Below, piece by piece: positions 54,963 through 63,572 of a stretch of DNA of 64,000 nucleotides (position 1 is the stretch's first letter; each line of letters begins with the position of its first letter). Source of the stretch: Acinetobacter calcoaceticus (GTDB lineage: Bacteria; Pseudomonadota; Gammaproteobacteria; Pseudomonadales; Moraxellaceae); NCBI RefSeq assembly GCF_900520355.1, contig NZ_LS999521.1, positions 1 to 64,000 of the forward strand. Direction: 5' to 3'. Made by a program: the position numbers and the translations under genes. Under the pieces are notes generated by a model. It was given only the letters and a program-made list of their open reading frames with translations, ran no database searches and had not been told where the DNA came from.

Positions 54963-55991
54963 TTATTCTGCAAAGTCTGCTTTAAGCACAATACGGTAGC
55001 GTGCTTGGCCTGAGTGTAAACGTTCAATTGCTTCATTGAGCTGTGACATTGGAAACAGCTCAATTTGAGGCGCAATTTGTTTACGTGCAGCGAACTTTAA
55101 AAGTTGACGCAGTGCGGCGGGTGAGCCCGTAGGTGAACCTGTCACTGACTTAGCACCGTCAATAAGCGAACCGACAGAAACTGGAACAGGTTCAAGGGTA
55201 AGTCCCAAGAAATGCAAAGAGCCGTTTGGTGCTAGCGTAGAAATGAAAGCGCGCCAATTTAAGGTCACATTCACGGTACTGAGCAATAAATCAAATTTAC
55301 CTTTTTGTGCTTTTACCGCGTCTGTGTCACGGCTATTCACCACATGATCGGCGCCCATTGCTTTGAGCTCTTCCGTTTTGTCAGGATTGGAACTAAATGC
55401 CGTGATTTCACAGCCCCAAGCTTTAAGTAGCTTAATGGCCATATGACCTAAACCACCAATCCCAATCACACCGACATGATGTGTTGCCTGAATTTTGTGT
55501 TTGAGTAGCGGATCAAAAACGGTAATTCCGCCACAAAGTAAAGGACCTGCACTTTCTGGGTCTAAATCATCGGGAAGGGGAATAATCCACTGCCAGCCTG
55601 CCCGTACTTTATCGGCAAAACCACCGGCATGTCCCACGATTGTTGCTACATTTTCGCCCGTACAAAGGACTTGCTGGCCACCAATACATTCATCACATAC
55701 TTGGCAGCTCTCAGCGGTCCAGCCAATACCGACACGTTGTCCAATTTGTAGACCTTTAGCTTCTGAGCCCAAAGCAACAATTCGTCCAATAATTTCATGT
55801 CCTGCAACAACCGGATACACAGTTGAACGCCATTCATTGTTTAGAACAGAAATATCAGAATGGCATAAACCACAGTATTCAACTTTTACTTCAACCTGAT
55901 GCGGTTGTAATACACCTGCATTAAATTGGTAAGGAACCAGTTTTTCACCTGCCTGCATAGCGGCATAAGCTTGAATTATATTATTGCTCAT
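54963..55991 (-). CDS. Zinc-dependent alcohol dehydrogenase
   Basis: A 342-residue medium-chain dehydrogenase. The catalytic zinc ligands are in CGLCHSD and AGHEIIG plus a later Cys. The structural zinc cluster is [15 protein letters not shown]. The NAD(P) motif is [13 protein letters not shown]. The pattern is the cinnamyl-alcohol/YahK-like group rather than simple ADH1. Its 3' end nearly meets the MocR gene (2 bases apart, convergent). The ribosome site AAGGAG precedes the ATG by 8 bases. The aldehyde or alcohol substrate is unknown. Confidence 0.9.
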   Translation of the reverse strand: MSNNIIQAYAAMQAGEKLVPYQFNAGVLQPHQVEVKVEYCGLCHSDISVLNNEWRSTVYPVVAGHEIIGRIVALGSEAKGLQIGQRVGIGWTAESCQVCDECIGGQQVLCTGENVATIVGHAGGFADKVRAGWQWIIPLPDDLDPESAGPLLCGGITVFDPLLKHKIQATHHVGVIGIGGLGHMAIKLLKAWGCEITAFSSNPDKTEELKAMGADHVVNSRDTDAVKAQKGKFDLLLSTVNVTLNWRAFISTLAPNGSLHFLGLTLEPVPVSVGSLIDGAKSVTGSPTGSPAALRQLLKFAARKQIAPQIELFPMSQLNEAIERLHSGQARYRIVLKADFAE

Positions 55992-56029
55992 CGGAAACTC
56001 CTTAAGCGGATTTGAACCGTTCTGGTGGG

Positions 56030-56590
56030 TTATGAAGCTTTAAATTGACAATCGTTTTCATGATCATTGACCATGCCTACTGCTTGCATAAAAGCATAAC
56101 AGGTGGTTGGGCCAACGAATTTGAAGCCATTCTTTTTGAGTATTTTGGAAAGTTTTACACTGAGTTCGGTTTGTGCTGGTGCCTGACGATAATCTACAAC
56201 ATCGTTTTGTTGTGGGGCCGCATCTACAAATTGCCAAAGCCATGTAGTGACATCACCGACTTGTGCTTTGAGTGCTTGCCAAGCAATGGCATTATCACGA
56301 ATGGCTTTAAGTTTGCCTAAGTGGCGAATTAAACCCGCATCGGATAATTTGAGTTCTAAAAAGTCATCTGTGAATGAGGCAATTTCTGTAATCGGATGAT
56401 TAAAAAAGTGCTGACGGTAACTTTCTCTTTTTTTGAGTACGGTAATCCAAGATAAGCCCGCTTGCTGACCTTCCAGACAAAGCATTTCAAATAATCGTGC
56501 TTCATCATGTTCTGGTTTACCCCATTCTTCATCGTGATAGGCAATATAGAGAGGATCGTTGGAGCACCATCCGCAGCGTTGAGTTTTCAT
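56030..56590 (-). CDS. tag: DNA-3-methyladenine glycosylase I
   Basis: Base-excision repair enzyme that removes 3-methyladenine. The 186 residues begin [20 protein letters not shown], the Tag signature with zinc-binding Cys and His. They continue with [18 protein letters not shown] and end [20 protein letters not shown] followed by the last zinc histidine and Cys. It follows a small hypothetical gene by 30 bases in a minus-strand repair and cell-wall cluster. Confidence 0.94.
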   Translation of the reverse strand: MKTQRCGWCSNDPLYIAYHDEEWGKPEHDEARLFEMLCLEGQQAGLSWITVLKKRESYRQHFFNHPITEIASFTDDFLELKLSDAGLIRHLGKLKAIRDNAIAWQALKAQVGDVTTWLWQFVDAAPQQNDVVDYRQAPAQTELSVKLSKILKKNGFKFVGPTTCYAFMQAVGMVNDHENDCQFKAS

Positions 56591-56620
56591 GATGATGCTC
56601 CTTGTATTTATCTTAGAATT

Positions 56621-56866
56621 TTAAAGTTTAAATAACACCCATTCATTTGGGCGCGTATCCCAATAATACAGTTCAGCTTGAGTTAAGTCTTCAAACTTTA
56701 GCCAAAAGTCTTTGCCCACTTTATCTGAAAAACCGGTACTGATTAGCAGGGCATCGTCGCTGATTTCCATGATCCAGCCTTGATAGCTATTGCCATTTAA
56801 AATGATCTTTTGCTGATTGCCTGACTCGGCAAACTCTACTAAGCGATTGATCAGCGCTTCCGACAT
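56621..56866 (-). CDS. Small cytosolic protein, unknown function
   Basis: An 81-residue, acidic protein with no signal or membrane segment. It starts MSEALINRLVEFAESGNQQK and contains ISDDALLISTGFSDKVGKDF. The strand-rich pattern resembles a small beta-barrel, Hfq/Sm-like in texture, but I cannot support a family. It sits 9 bases after the M23 gene and 30 bases before tag, so it is probably part of that operon. Confidence 0.7.
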   Translation of the reverse strand: MSEALINRLVEFAESGNQQKIILNGNSYQGWIMEISDDALLISTGFSDKVGKDFWLKFEDLTQAELYYWDTRPNEWVLFKL

Positions 56867-56875
56867 ACAATGTTC

Positions 56876-57412
56876 CTAGCGTAAATAAGAATAAGGGTTA
56901 ATAGCACCACGCCCTTTACCATCTAGATAAAGACCATAATGCAAATGAGGTGAAGTATAACGTGCATTGCCTGTATTGCCGACATAACCGATTAGATCAC
57001 CTTTTTTGACATAATCACCGACATTTAGTCCACGTTTGTGACCATCAAGGTGAGCATAATAATGCCATGTTCCTGCTGGACCTAAAATCCAGATGACTTT
57101 ACCACCGAGATTATTATTGCGCAGATCTGCAACAAGCCCTTCGGTCGCACTGTACACTTTGGTTCCACGTGGAGCCAAAATATCAATTCCTTCATGACTA
57201 CGGCCCTGACTGCGTGCAGCTCCCCACGTATCTTTTAACTCATCTCGGTCGACACCTTTCACAGGCACAGGAAGTCGATTTGCGAGTTGCATACTTTTAA
57301 GCTTGCTGACTTGAGCTGGTGAGAGTGGGGCTGGTTTTTTAGGTGCACTGGCACAGGCAGCCAATAGAAGAATTAAAAAACCAAGTGAGAAATGAGAAAC
57401 AAATCGTCGCAC
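56876..57412 (-). CDS. M23-family peptidoglycan metallopeptidase, lipoprotein
   Basis: A 178-residue LytM-type protein. The lipobox LAAC ends a lipoprotein signal, so it is membrane anchored. The zinc motif is intact: HxxxD in SHEGIDILA and HxH in SPHLHYGLYLDG, with a further His in WHYYAHLDG. An active endopeptidase is therefore plausible, unlike degenerate LytM activators. It lies between mutY and an 81-residue gene on the same strand. A parS-like sequence with one mismatch lies inside it (57161-57176). Confidence 0.9.
   Translation of the reverse strand: MRRFVSHFSLGFLILLLAACASAPKKPAPLSPAQVSKLKSMQLANRLPVPVKGVDRDELKDTWGAARSQGRSHEGIDILAPRGTKVYSATEGLVADLRNNNLGGKVIWILGPAGTWHYYAHLDGHKRGLNVGDYVKKGDLIGYVGNTGNARYTSPHLHYGLYLDGKGRGAINPYSYLR
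57161..57176. promoter_or_regulatory. Near-match parS-like site in the M23 gene
   Basis: GGTTCCACGTGGAGCC differs from the perfect 14-base palindrome at one position. It lies 418 bases from a perfect copy at 57579. It may be a weak site or chance. Confidence 0.4.
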
Positions 57413-57459
57413 AAAATACTCCCTGTCACAGCCATATCAAAATTATTTTGCTCACTATG

Positions 57460-58494
57460 TCACGAACGACTCGTCGAGATCAATTTTTTCATGGCTGTTG
57501 GAACGCCCTTGGCAACAGCTTGTTCTGGGCTCAGCCATTGTCCTTCGAGTTCAATTGCCAGATGTTCTTTTTGATCAGGTTCCACGTGGAACGTGTGAGC
57601 ATTAAGTAGCCATGTAAAATGAGTGAAACTATGACTGATCTGAAAGCTTTGCGTTTGAGGTTGCAGTTTAAATTGCTGACTTAAGCTAAGACGTTCGTGT
57701 TCAATTTCTAAAATCGGTAAACAGAATAGACCACCCCACAAACCATGAGATTGTCGTTGTTGCCAGAACCATTCATCTTCACACTGGATGATAAGAACAT
57801 CTGCTGTTCTAACAGGCGGTGTTTTTTTCGGTTTCTTAAAAGGTAATTCTTGTTCTAAACCTTGCTGGTAAGCTTGGCAATGAGCTTGCATTGGGCAATA
57901 TAAACAAAGAGGCTTTTTAGGCGTACAGATGGTTGCACCCAAGTCCATAATGGCTTGAGTGTAGTCATGGTTGCGCTGAGTTGGACAAAGTTGCCCAGCT
58001 AATTTCCACATTTCACGTTCATGTTGGGGCTTACTTAAATCATCTTCAATAGCAAAAAAACGGGCTAATACACGTTTTACATTACCATCCATAATGACGC
58101 CGTACTGACGTAATCCCAAAGACATCAGCGCGCCTGCGGTAGAGGGGCCAATACCAGGTAGGGCAATCCATTCTTCTAGTGTTTCAGGAAACTTACCTTG
58201 CTGAGTGACAAGGCCAGCCGCTTTATGCAAATTGCGTGCACGAGCGTAATAACCTAATCCAGCCCAGTAAGGAGCTACTTCATCCCAAGTTGCATGGCCT
58301 AGGGCTTCTACTGTTGGAAAACGCTCCATAAAGCGGTCAAAGTATTGCAGAACTGTTTTTACCTGAGTCTGCTGCAACATGATTTCAGAAACCCAGACTT
58401 TATATGGATCATCTACGACTTGCCACGGCAAATCATGACGACCATGTTGATCGAACCAGCTTAAAAGGGCATCAGAAAAAGAAAATTCAGGCAT
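57460..58494 (-). CDS. mutY: A/G-specific adenine glycosylase MutY
   Basis: Removes adenine mispaired with 8-oxoG. The 344 residues carry the catalytic segment SEIMLQQTQVKTVLQYFDRF, the helix-hairpin-helix LPGIGPSTAGALMS with its Asp further on, and the 4Fe-4S pattern C-x6-C-x2-C-x5-C as CTPKKPLCLYCPMQAHC. The C-terminal NUDIX-like 8-oxoG recognition domain follows (WFWQQRQSHGLWGGLFCLP). It is the first gene of the mutY, M23, 81-residue, tag cluster on the minus strand. A perfect parS-like site lies in its 3' part. Confidence 0.95.
   Translation of the reverse strand: MPEFSFSDALLSWFDQHGRHDLPWQVVDDPYKVWVSEIMLQQTQVKTVLQYFDRFMERFPTVEALGHATWDEVAPYWAGLGYYARARNLHKAAGLVTQQGKFPETLEEWIALPGIGPSTAGALMSLGLRQYGVIMDGNVKRVLARFFAIEDDLSKPQHEREMWKLAGQLCPTQRNHDYTQAIMDLGATICTPKKPLCLYCPMQAHCQAYQQGLEQELPFKKPKKTPPVRTADVLIIQCEDEWFWQQRQSHGLWGGLFCLPILEIEHERLSLSQQFKLQPQTQSFQISHSFTHFTWLLNAHTFHVEPDQKEHLAIELEGQWLSPEQAVAKGVPTAMKKLISTSRS
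57579..57592. promoter_or_regulatory. parS-like ParB-binding site in mutY
   Basis: Perfect 14-base palindrome GTTCCACGTGGAAC, identical to the cores at 3943 and 18461. It is inside the mutY coding sequence. Confidence 0.7.
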
Positions 58495-58573
58495 GAACAG
58501 CTAAAGAAGAAAAGAGAGGGCTAAATTATAGCTGAAATTTTGATTAAAGCAGACAATGAACAAGAGAGTGTTA

Positions 58574-58609
58574 AAACAGAGATTACCTGATAATGAGCAA
58601 TCTCTGTTT
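58574..58609 (-). terminator. Terminator of the HIT-family gene
   Basis: Perfect 11-bp stem AAACAGAGATT / AATCTCTGTTT with a 14-base loop. Read on the minus strand it ends in four Ts. Confidence 0.75.
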
Positions 58610-58624
58610 CAATAATAAAAAGGA

Positions 58625-58987
58625 TTAATCCTTTTGTATGCCCCAACGTTGGTCAAGTTTCAACGGTTGGTTTTTATAGTATGGAATGACATGAATGTGG
58701 AAATGATCTGAATTTTGTCCAAACACTTCACCATCATTGAAGCTAATATGGAAACCGGCTGGTTGATGGCGAAGCTGTGTTTCATGGCGCGCAATTTCAA
58801 GAAGTGTAAGCAGGCCTTGATGTTCTTTAGAAGTGATGTCAAAAAAAGAACGAACATGGCGCAGTGGTGTTACCACACAGTGGCCTTTAGATAACGGATT
58901 AGAATCAGGTAAAATTACAGCAAATTCATTCTTATCAATGATGTCATATTCATCAAATTCGCAATACGGACATTTCTTGTCAGTCAT
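58625..58987 (-). CDS. HIT-family (histidine triad) hydrolase
   Basis: A 120-residue nucleotide hydrolase or transferase of the HIT superfamily. The histidine triad motif is HFHIHVIPYY (HxHxHxx), near 97-103. The N-terminal zinc-like pair is CPYCEFDEYD. The AP4A-type layout fits a small dinucleotide or AMP-lysine-type hydrolase, but the substrate is unknown. It stands alone with its own terminator, upstream of mutY. Confidence 0.9.
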   Translation of the reverse strand: MTDKKCPYCEFDEYDIIDKNEFAVILPDSNPLSKGHCVVTPLRHVRSFFDITSKEHQGLLTLLEIARHETQLRHQPAGFHISFNDGEVFGQNSDHFHIHVIPYYKNQPLKLDQRWGIQKD

Positions 58988-59129
58988 TGTTGTATCCTCT
59001 CATGTTATTCCATTAAACCCCGAGTGCGGGAAATAAGACTAGGCTTTGCTCTAGCTCAACGGGAGTATAGTTATTGAAGTATGGTTTAAAAAATACAGTA
59101 AAAATATTGCAAAGTCATAAACATTTAAG

Positions 59130-59157
59130 GGAGCAAATGCGAAAAAACATTTGCTCC
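59130..59157 (-). terminator. Weak hairpin after the dienelactone hydrolase gene
   Basis: Perfect 10-bp stem GGAGCAAATG / CATTTGCTCC with an 8-base loop, but no clear T-run on the minus strand. A factor-dependent or weak terminator is possible. Confidence 0.45.
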
Positions 59158-59170
59158 AAATTTGCTTCTT

Positions 59171-59908
59171 TTATTTTAAAGTACGATCTAACAAAGCGTA
59201 CATTTTAGCAAGGCCTTGTTTTTCCGCTTCGCTATTGTAGCCAAGATCTACACCGTTCGCTTTAGCTTTTTCATCTGCAAGCGGGTTACTAAAGCCATGT
59301 TTAGCACCTTCTAAAACCACTACTTCGTGTTTAACCTCAGCAGCTTGCATCTCTTTTTCAAAATTAGCAACATCTTCTAAGGTGACCATACTGTCTAATT
59401 CACCATGTAGTACTAAAACTTCACCTTGAATGTTGCCTTTTTGAGCAGGTGCTTTAGGCGTTAATGTGCCATGGAATGTTGCAACTGCTTTCAGTGGAGC
59501 ACCTGAGCGAGCGAGGTCTAACACGACTTTACCGCCATAGCAAAAACCAATAGCGGCAAGTTTTTCACTATTTACTTCTGGCTGAGCAGCTAGAGTTTGA
59601 AGCGCTGCATTGGCACGATCAGTAACTGTGTCTAAATTTTCAAATGTCTGCATCATCCATTCATAGGCTTGAGCTGCAGTCGTGGTTACTTTTTTATCGC
59701 CGTACATATCAATTGCAAGCGCAGCATAACCATGTTCGGCAAGCTCACGTGCACGTTGTTCGGTATATTCGTTACGACCCCACCACTCAGGACCAACAAT
59801 CACACCCGCAACAGGTGTTTCACTATCTGGAGCCGCAAAGTAGCCAATTAAATGGCTGCCATCTGGTGCAGTATATTGAATTTCACGGGTTTTAATTGCT
59901 GTACTCAT
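59171..59908 (-). CDS. Dienelactone hydrolase family protein
   Basis: A 245-residue cytosolic alpha/beta hydrolase. The catalytic cysteine is in GFCYGGKVV, the aspartate in GELDSMV and the histidine in GAKHGFSNP, the standard dienelactone hydrolase triad. No aromatic-degradation genes are nearby, so the true substrate may be another ester. It is monocistronic, with an unassigned 170-base gap upstream. Confidence 0.88.
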   Translation of the reverse strand: MSTAIKTREIQYTAPDGSHLIGYFAAPDSETPVAGVIVGPEWWGRNEYTEQRARELAEHGYAALAIDMYGDKKVTTTAAQAYEWMMQTFENLDTVTDRANAALQTLAAQPEVNSEKLAAIGFCYGGKVVLDLARSGAPLKAVATFHGTLTPKAPAQKGNIQGEVLVLHGELDSMVTLEDVANFEKEMQAAEVKHEVVVLEGAKHGFSNPLADEKAKANGVDLGYNSEAEKQGLAKMYALLDRTLK

Positions 59909-60033
59909 GACCTTAATCCTGAAATTTAAAGAGATTTAAACACGCTTGATTAAAGCATAAAAAGATAAAAGTGATATAAATAACTATGTAAGAATCTACA
60001 TCAAAAGAAAAAGAGAAATATTTCAGCGCAATA

Positions 60034-60062
60034 AAAAAGAAGGAAACCAGTTCCTTCTTTTT
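60034..60062 (-). terminator. Terminator of the UPF0391 gene
   Basis: Perfect 12-bp stem AAAAAGAAGGAA / TTCCTTCTTTTT with a 5-base loop and a T-run on the minus strand. It ends 18 bases after the UPF0391 stop. Confidence 0.8.
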
Positions 60063-60080
60063 ATGGGGTGATGCTTAAAC

Positions 60081-60239
60081 TTAAGTCCGGCCTCGGGAAA
60101 TGAACCCAATTACAGCTAGAATTACAGCCACAACTAATAAAATCACGGCAAAGTCTTTAGATAGTCCTGCAACACCACCAAACCCTAATAGACTGGCAAT
60201 GAGTGCAATCACTGCAAAAATTATCGCCCAACGGAACAT
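60081..60239 (-). CDS. Small membrane protein, UPF0391 (DUF1328, YtjA-like)
   Basis: A 52-residue protein with two hydrophobic helices: [20 protein letters not shown] and a second ending [13 protein letters not shown]. This is the DUF1328/UPF0391 pattern. It is below the usual ORF cutoff, but AAGGAG precedes the ATG and a terminator follows. Function unknown; family members are often stress-linked, which is not shown here. Confidence 0.85.
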   Translation of the reverse strand: MFRWAIIFAVIALIASLLGFGGVAGLSKDFAVILLVVAVILAVIGFISRGRT

Positions 60240-60432
60240 ATGTTGTTCTCCTTATTTTTTCATTGTCGTTTTACTATATAGCGTGTTTTTTGCAGCGAAT
60301 GTGTCGTTTATGTGGTTGAAATGTATATTAAACAATCATTTTGTGATTCTAAAAATTTATCTTGTTTTTAGGCACGGCATACTTCAATGCTATACTTACA
60401 CATTGTTTCATCTATTCAGCCGTTGAAAACTT

Positions 60433-60891
60433 ATGTCTACCGAGACCTCACTTCGCCCATTATTTTGGAAAAATTACACGCTTGAGCAACTGACTCAGGC
60501 TGAGTGGGAAGCTTTATGTGATGGTTGCGGTTTGTGTTGTCTAGTAAAGCTTGAAGATGAAGATACCCATGAGGTGGCTTATACCAAAGTGGCGTGTAAG
60601 TTACTTGATTGCAGTACAGGAGGTTGTTCGGACTATTCCAATCGTCAGCAACAAGTACCGGATTGCTTACAGTTAACGGTTGAGTCTTTAAAAACAATTC
60701 ACTGGTTGCCATCAAGTTGTGCCTATAAGCGTTTGAATGAAGGTAAAAATTTACCTTCTTGGCATTACTTGAATACAGGCTCTAGACAAAGTGTGGTGAA
60801 AGCGAAAAAGTCAGTTGCAGGACGTTGTATTTCTGAAGTTAATGTCCATGAGGATGATCTTGAAGATTATGTGGTACGTTGGGTTCGTTAA
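60433..60891 (+). CDS. YcgN-family cysteine-cluster protein (UPF0260)
   Basis: A 152-residue cytosolic protein with many cysteines. The N-terminal CDGCGLCCLVKLEDED is the conserved cysteine cluster. VACKLLDCSTGGCSDYSNRQ and a later C complete a metal-binding pattern. It matches the YcgN/UPF0260 family, whose function is unknown. Its ATG lies 11 bases after a run of T and no strong ribosome site is seen, but conservation supports the start. Confidence 0.88.
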   Translation: MSTETSLRPLFWKNYTLEQLTQAEWEALCDGCGLCCLVKLEDEDTHEVAYTKVACKLLDCSTGGCSDYSNRQQQVPDCLQLTVESLKTIHWLPSSCAYKRLNEGKNLPSWHYLNTGSRQSVVKAKKSVAGRCISEVNVHEDDLEDYVVRWVR

Positions 60892-61001
60892 TTGAATCTT
60901 CAAAAGACAGGTCTAATTACAGCGTATAATAAAGTAACACTTTTATTGTAAATTTTTTGCTCATCTCCGTTATATAACAATAAAAGCAAAAGGAGATAAA
61001 A

Positions 61002-62174
61002 ATGATGAGACGATTAGCAGCCCCTTTATTATGTAGTAGTTTCTTATTGTTGATGGCCTGTGGCTCAAATAATACCAATTCAAAAGATCTAGAACAAAAA
61101 ACCTCGGCTAAAACAGAACAATCTACTTCAGTCAAACCATCTTATCAGGTTGAAACGGTTGCACATTTTGATGAACCTTGGGCAATAACAAGTTTGCCAG
61201 ATCAGCGTTTATTGGTCACTGAACGCCAAGGAAAATTAAAACTTTTTAATCCTAAAAATAAACAAATGTTGGATGTCTCTGGTATTCCAGCAGTGAATTA
61301 TGGCGGACAAGGTGGATTAGGTGATGTGGTTTTACATCCTGACTTTGCCAAAAACCATTGGATTTATCTGAGCTATGCAACAAAAGGGCAAGGAGGATCT
61401 GGTGCCGTTATTTCACGCGTGAAACTAGATTTATCTAACCCCAATCAGCCAAAACTTACAGATGTGAAGCAGATTTGGCAGCAAGTACCCAAAGTTTCAG
61501 GTCAAGGCCATTATGGGCACCGAATGCTTTTTGGGACGGATGGAAAACTTTGGGTGAGTTCAGGTGAGCGACAAAAGTTTGATCCCGCCCAAAACATGAA
61601 AAGCAATTTAGGTAAAATCTTGCGCTTAAATGAGGATGGTACAGCAGCCGTAGGTAACCCTTTTTATAAGCAAGGCGGGGTCACTGCTGAAATATGGTCA
61701 CTGGGACACCGTAATCCGTTAGGAATGGCCTTTGATGCTCAAGGACAACTATGGGTGGTTGAGATGGGACCTAAAGGTGGTGATGAGCTTAATCTCATCG
61801 TAAAAGGTGAAAATTATGGTTATCCAATCGTTTCAAATGGAGACCACTATTCGGGTCAACCTATTCCAGATCATCACACCCATCCAGAGTTTAAAGCGCC
61901 TGAAATTGACTGGACTCCTGTAATTTCTCCATCGAGTCTTATTATCTATCGTGGTCAGCAATTTCCTGCTTGGCAAAATAAGGCTTTAATTGGAGGCTTA
62001 TCTTCCGAAGCAATTATTGTTGTGGATTTACAGCATAAACCTGTGAAAGAAGTGCAAAGACTAGATATGAAGCAACGTATTCGTGGTTTGCATGAAGCAC
62101 AAGACGGTTCGATTTGGGTCATTGAAGATGGTTCAAAGGCACGCTTACTTAAGCTGAGTAAGAAAGCATCTTAA
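61002..62174 (+). CDS. PQQ-dependent aldose sugar dehydrogenase (lipoprotein)
   Basis: A 390-residue periplasmic sugar dehydrogenase. The lipobox LMAC ends a lipoprotein signal at Cys20. The propeller has the PQQ/calcium motifs WALTS-like WAITSLPDQRLL, GHRNPLGMAFD, WVVEMGPKGGDELNLI and the active-site histidine region GHYGHRM. It resembles the soluble aldose dehydrogenase YliI/Asd group, not quinoprotein glucose dehydrogenase GdhB. AAGGAG precedes the ATG by 6 bases. PQQ synthesis genes are not in the window. Confidence 0.88.
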   Translation: MMRRLAAPLLCSSFLLLMACGSNNTNSKDLEQKTSAKTEQSTSVKPSYQVETVAHFDEPWAITSLPDQRLLVTERQGKLKLFNPKNKQMLDVSGIPAVNYGGQGGLGDVVLHPDFAKNHWIYLSYATKGQGGSGAVISRVKLDLSNPNQPKLTDVKQIWQQVPKVSGQGHYGHRMLFGTDGKLWVSSGERQKFDPAQNMKSNLGKILRLNEDGTAAVGNPFYKQGGVTAEIWSLGHRNPLGMAFDAQGQLWVVEMGPKGGDELNLIVKGENYGYPIVSNGDHYSGQPIPDHHTHPEFKAPEIDWTPVISPSSLIIYRGQQFPAWQNKALIGGLSSEAIIVVDLQHKPVKEVQRLDMKQRIRGLHEAQDGSIWVIEDGSKARLLKLSKKAS

Positions 62175-62203
62175 TGTGACAAAACAGCCTGCAAATAAAG
62201 GTC

Positions 62204-62242
62204 GTGTCTCATAGATACAAATTGTAGATTTCTGTGAGACAC
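62204..62242. other. Inverted repeat in the leader of rarA
   Basis: A 12-bp stem GTGTCTCATAGA / TCTGTGAGACAC with one G-U pair (62204-62215 with 62231-62242) and a 15-base loop. There is no T-run. It lies between the PQQ gene and rarA. Confidence 0.5.
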
Positions 62243-62279
62243 AATAGACTATAGATAAAAGACGATAAAGCTATTTGAA

Positions 62280-63545
62280 ATGTCAGACACCCATATTCCA
62301 CTTCCCGAACGCCTACGCCCGAGAGACTTGTCTGAAATTATTGGGCAAGATCATTTATTAGGTGAAAACGCGCCTCTGCGTCAAATGATTGATCAGGGAC
62401 ATTTACCTTCTATTATTTTTTGGGGGCCACCGGGCGTTGGTAAAACAACAATTGCTTTGCTGTTAGCTCAGGCGATAGACCGACCATTTGTGAGCTTATC
62501 TGCGCTGAATACGGGTGTGAAAGAATTACGTGAAATCATTGCGGAAAGTGGTGATTTACTGACCCCTGTAGTTTTTATTGATGAAATTCATCGATTTAAT
62601 AAATCACAGCAAGATGCTTTATTGGGTGCAGTTGAAAAAGGAAAAATTACCTTAGTTGGAGCGACCACCGAAAACCCGTCTTTTGAGGTGAATAGTGCGC
62701 TTTTATCACGCTGTCAGGTTTATACCTTAAACAGTTTAGACAGTGAAGCGATCCAGACGCTCATTAATAATGCACTTCAAGCCGATAAATTCTTAAAAGA
62801 ACGCTATATTCATATTGAAGAATATGATGCACTTATTCAATTCGCTGCAGGTGATGCCCGTAAGGCACTGAATTTACTTGACCTGATTGCCAGTACATTT
62901 GAACCAGAGATTGAAAACACGATTACCAATGCTGTGGTAGTGAAAGTAGCGCAGCAAAATATTGCACGTTATGACAAATCTGGGGAGCAGCATTACGATT
63001 TAGTTTCTGCATTTATTAAATCGATTCGGGGCAGTGATCCAGATGCAACTCTGTATTGGATGGCACGTATGCTCAAAGGCGGTGAAGATCCAGTTTTTAT
63101 TGCCAGACGTATGCTCATTTCAGCCTCTGAAGACATTGGAAACTCTAACCCGAATGCGCTATTACTTGCAGGTGAGTGTTTCCGCTCTGTACAAGCTGTG
63201 GGTATGCCTGAGGCGCGAATTATTCTAGGCCAAACAGCGGTTTATTTAGCAACGAGTGCAAAAAGTAATAGTACTTATTTAGCGATTAATAAGGCCTTGG
63301 AACTTGCTGAAAAAACGGCAAATTTACCTGTGCCTTTGCATTTGAGAAATGCACCAACCAAGCTTATGAAACAACAGGGTTATGGAATTAACTATCTCTA
63401 TCCTCACGATTACCCTGAACACTTTGTGCTGCAAGACTATTTGCCGCCAGAGTTAAAGGGAACCAAGGTTTATGAGTCTGCGAGAAACAAGCGTGAAGTT
63501 GAAGGTGAGCGCTTGCAGCAACGCAGATGGCAGCAGGAACAGTAA
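62280..63545 (+). CDS. rarA: Replication-associated recombination protein A
   Basis: AAA+ ATPase (also MgsA) that acts at stalled replication forks, related to clamp-loader proteins. The 421 residues have Walker [10 protein letters not shown] near 49-57, Walker [16 protein letters not shown], the sensor region [20 protein letters not shown] and the C-terminal SRP-like tail. No membrane segments. It is monocistronic in a repair-rich part of the window. Confidence 0.96.
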   Translation: MSDTHIPLPERLRPRDLSEIIGQDHLLGENAPLRQMIDQGHLPSIIFWGPPGVGKTTIALLLAQAIDRPFVSLSALNTGVKELREIIAESGDLLTPVVFIDEIHRFNKSQQDALLGAVEKGKITLVGATTENPSFEVNSALLSRCQVYTLNSLDSEAIQTLINNALQADKFLKERYIHIEEYDALIQFAAGDARKALNLLDLIASTFEPEIENTITNAVVVKVAQQNIARYDKSGEQHYDLVSAFIKSIRGSDPDATLYWMARMLKGGEDPVFIARRMLISASEDIGNSNPNALLLAGECFRSVQAVGMPEARIILGQTAVYLATSAKSNSTYLAINKALELAEKTANLPVPLHLRNAPTKLMKQQGYGINYLYPHDYPEHFVLQDYLPPELKGTKVYESARNKREVEGERLQQRRWQQEQ

Positions 63546-63572
63546 TAACCTATTCGTTGTATCAAGCTACAC

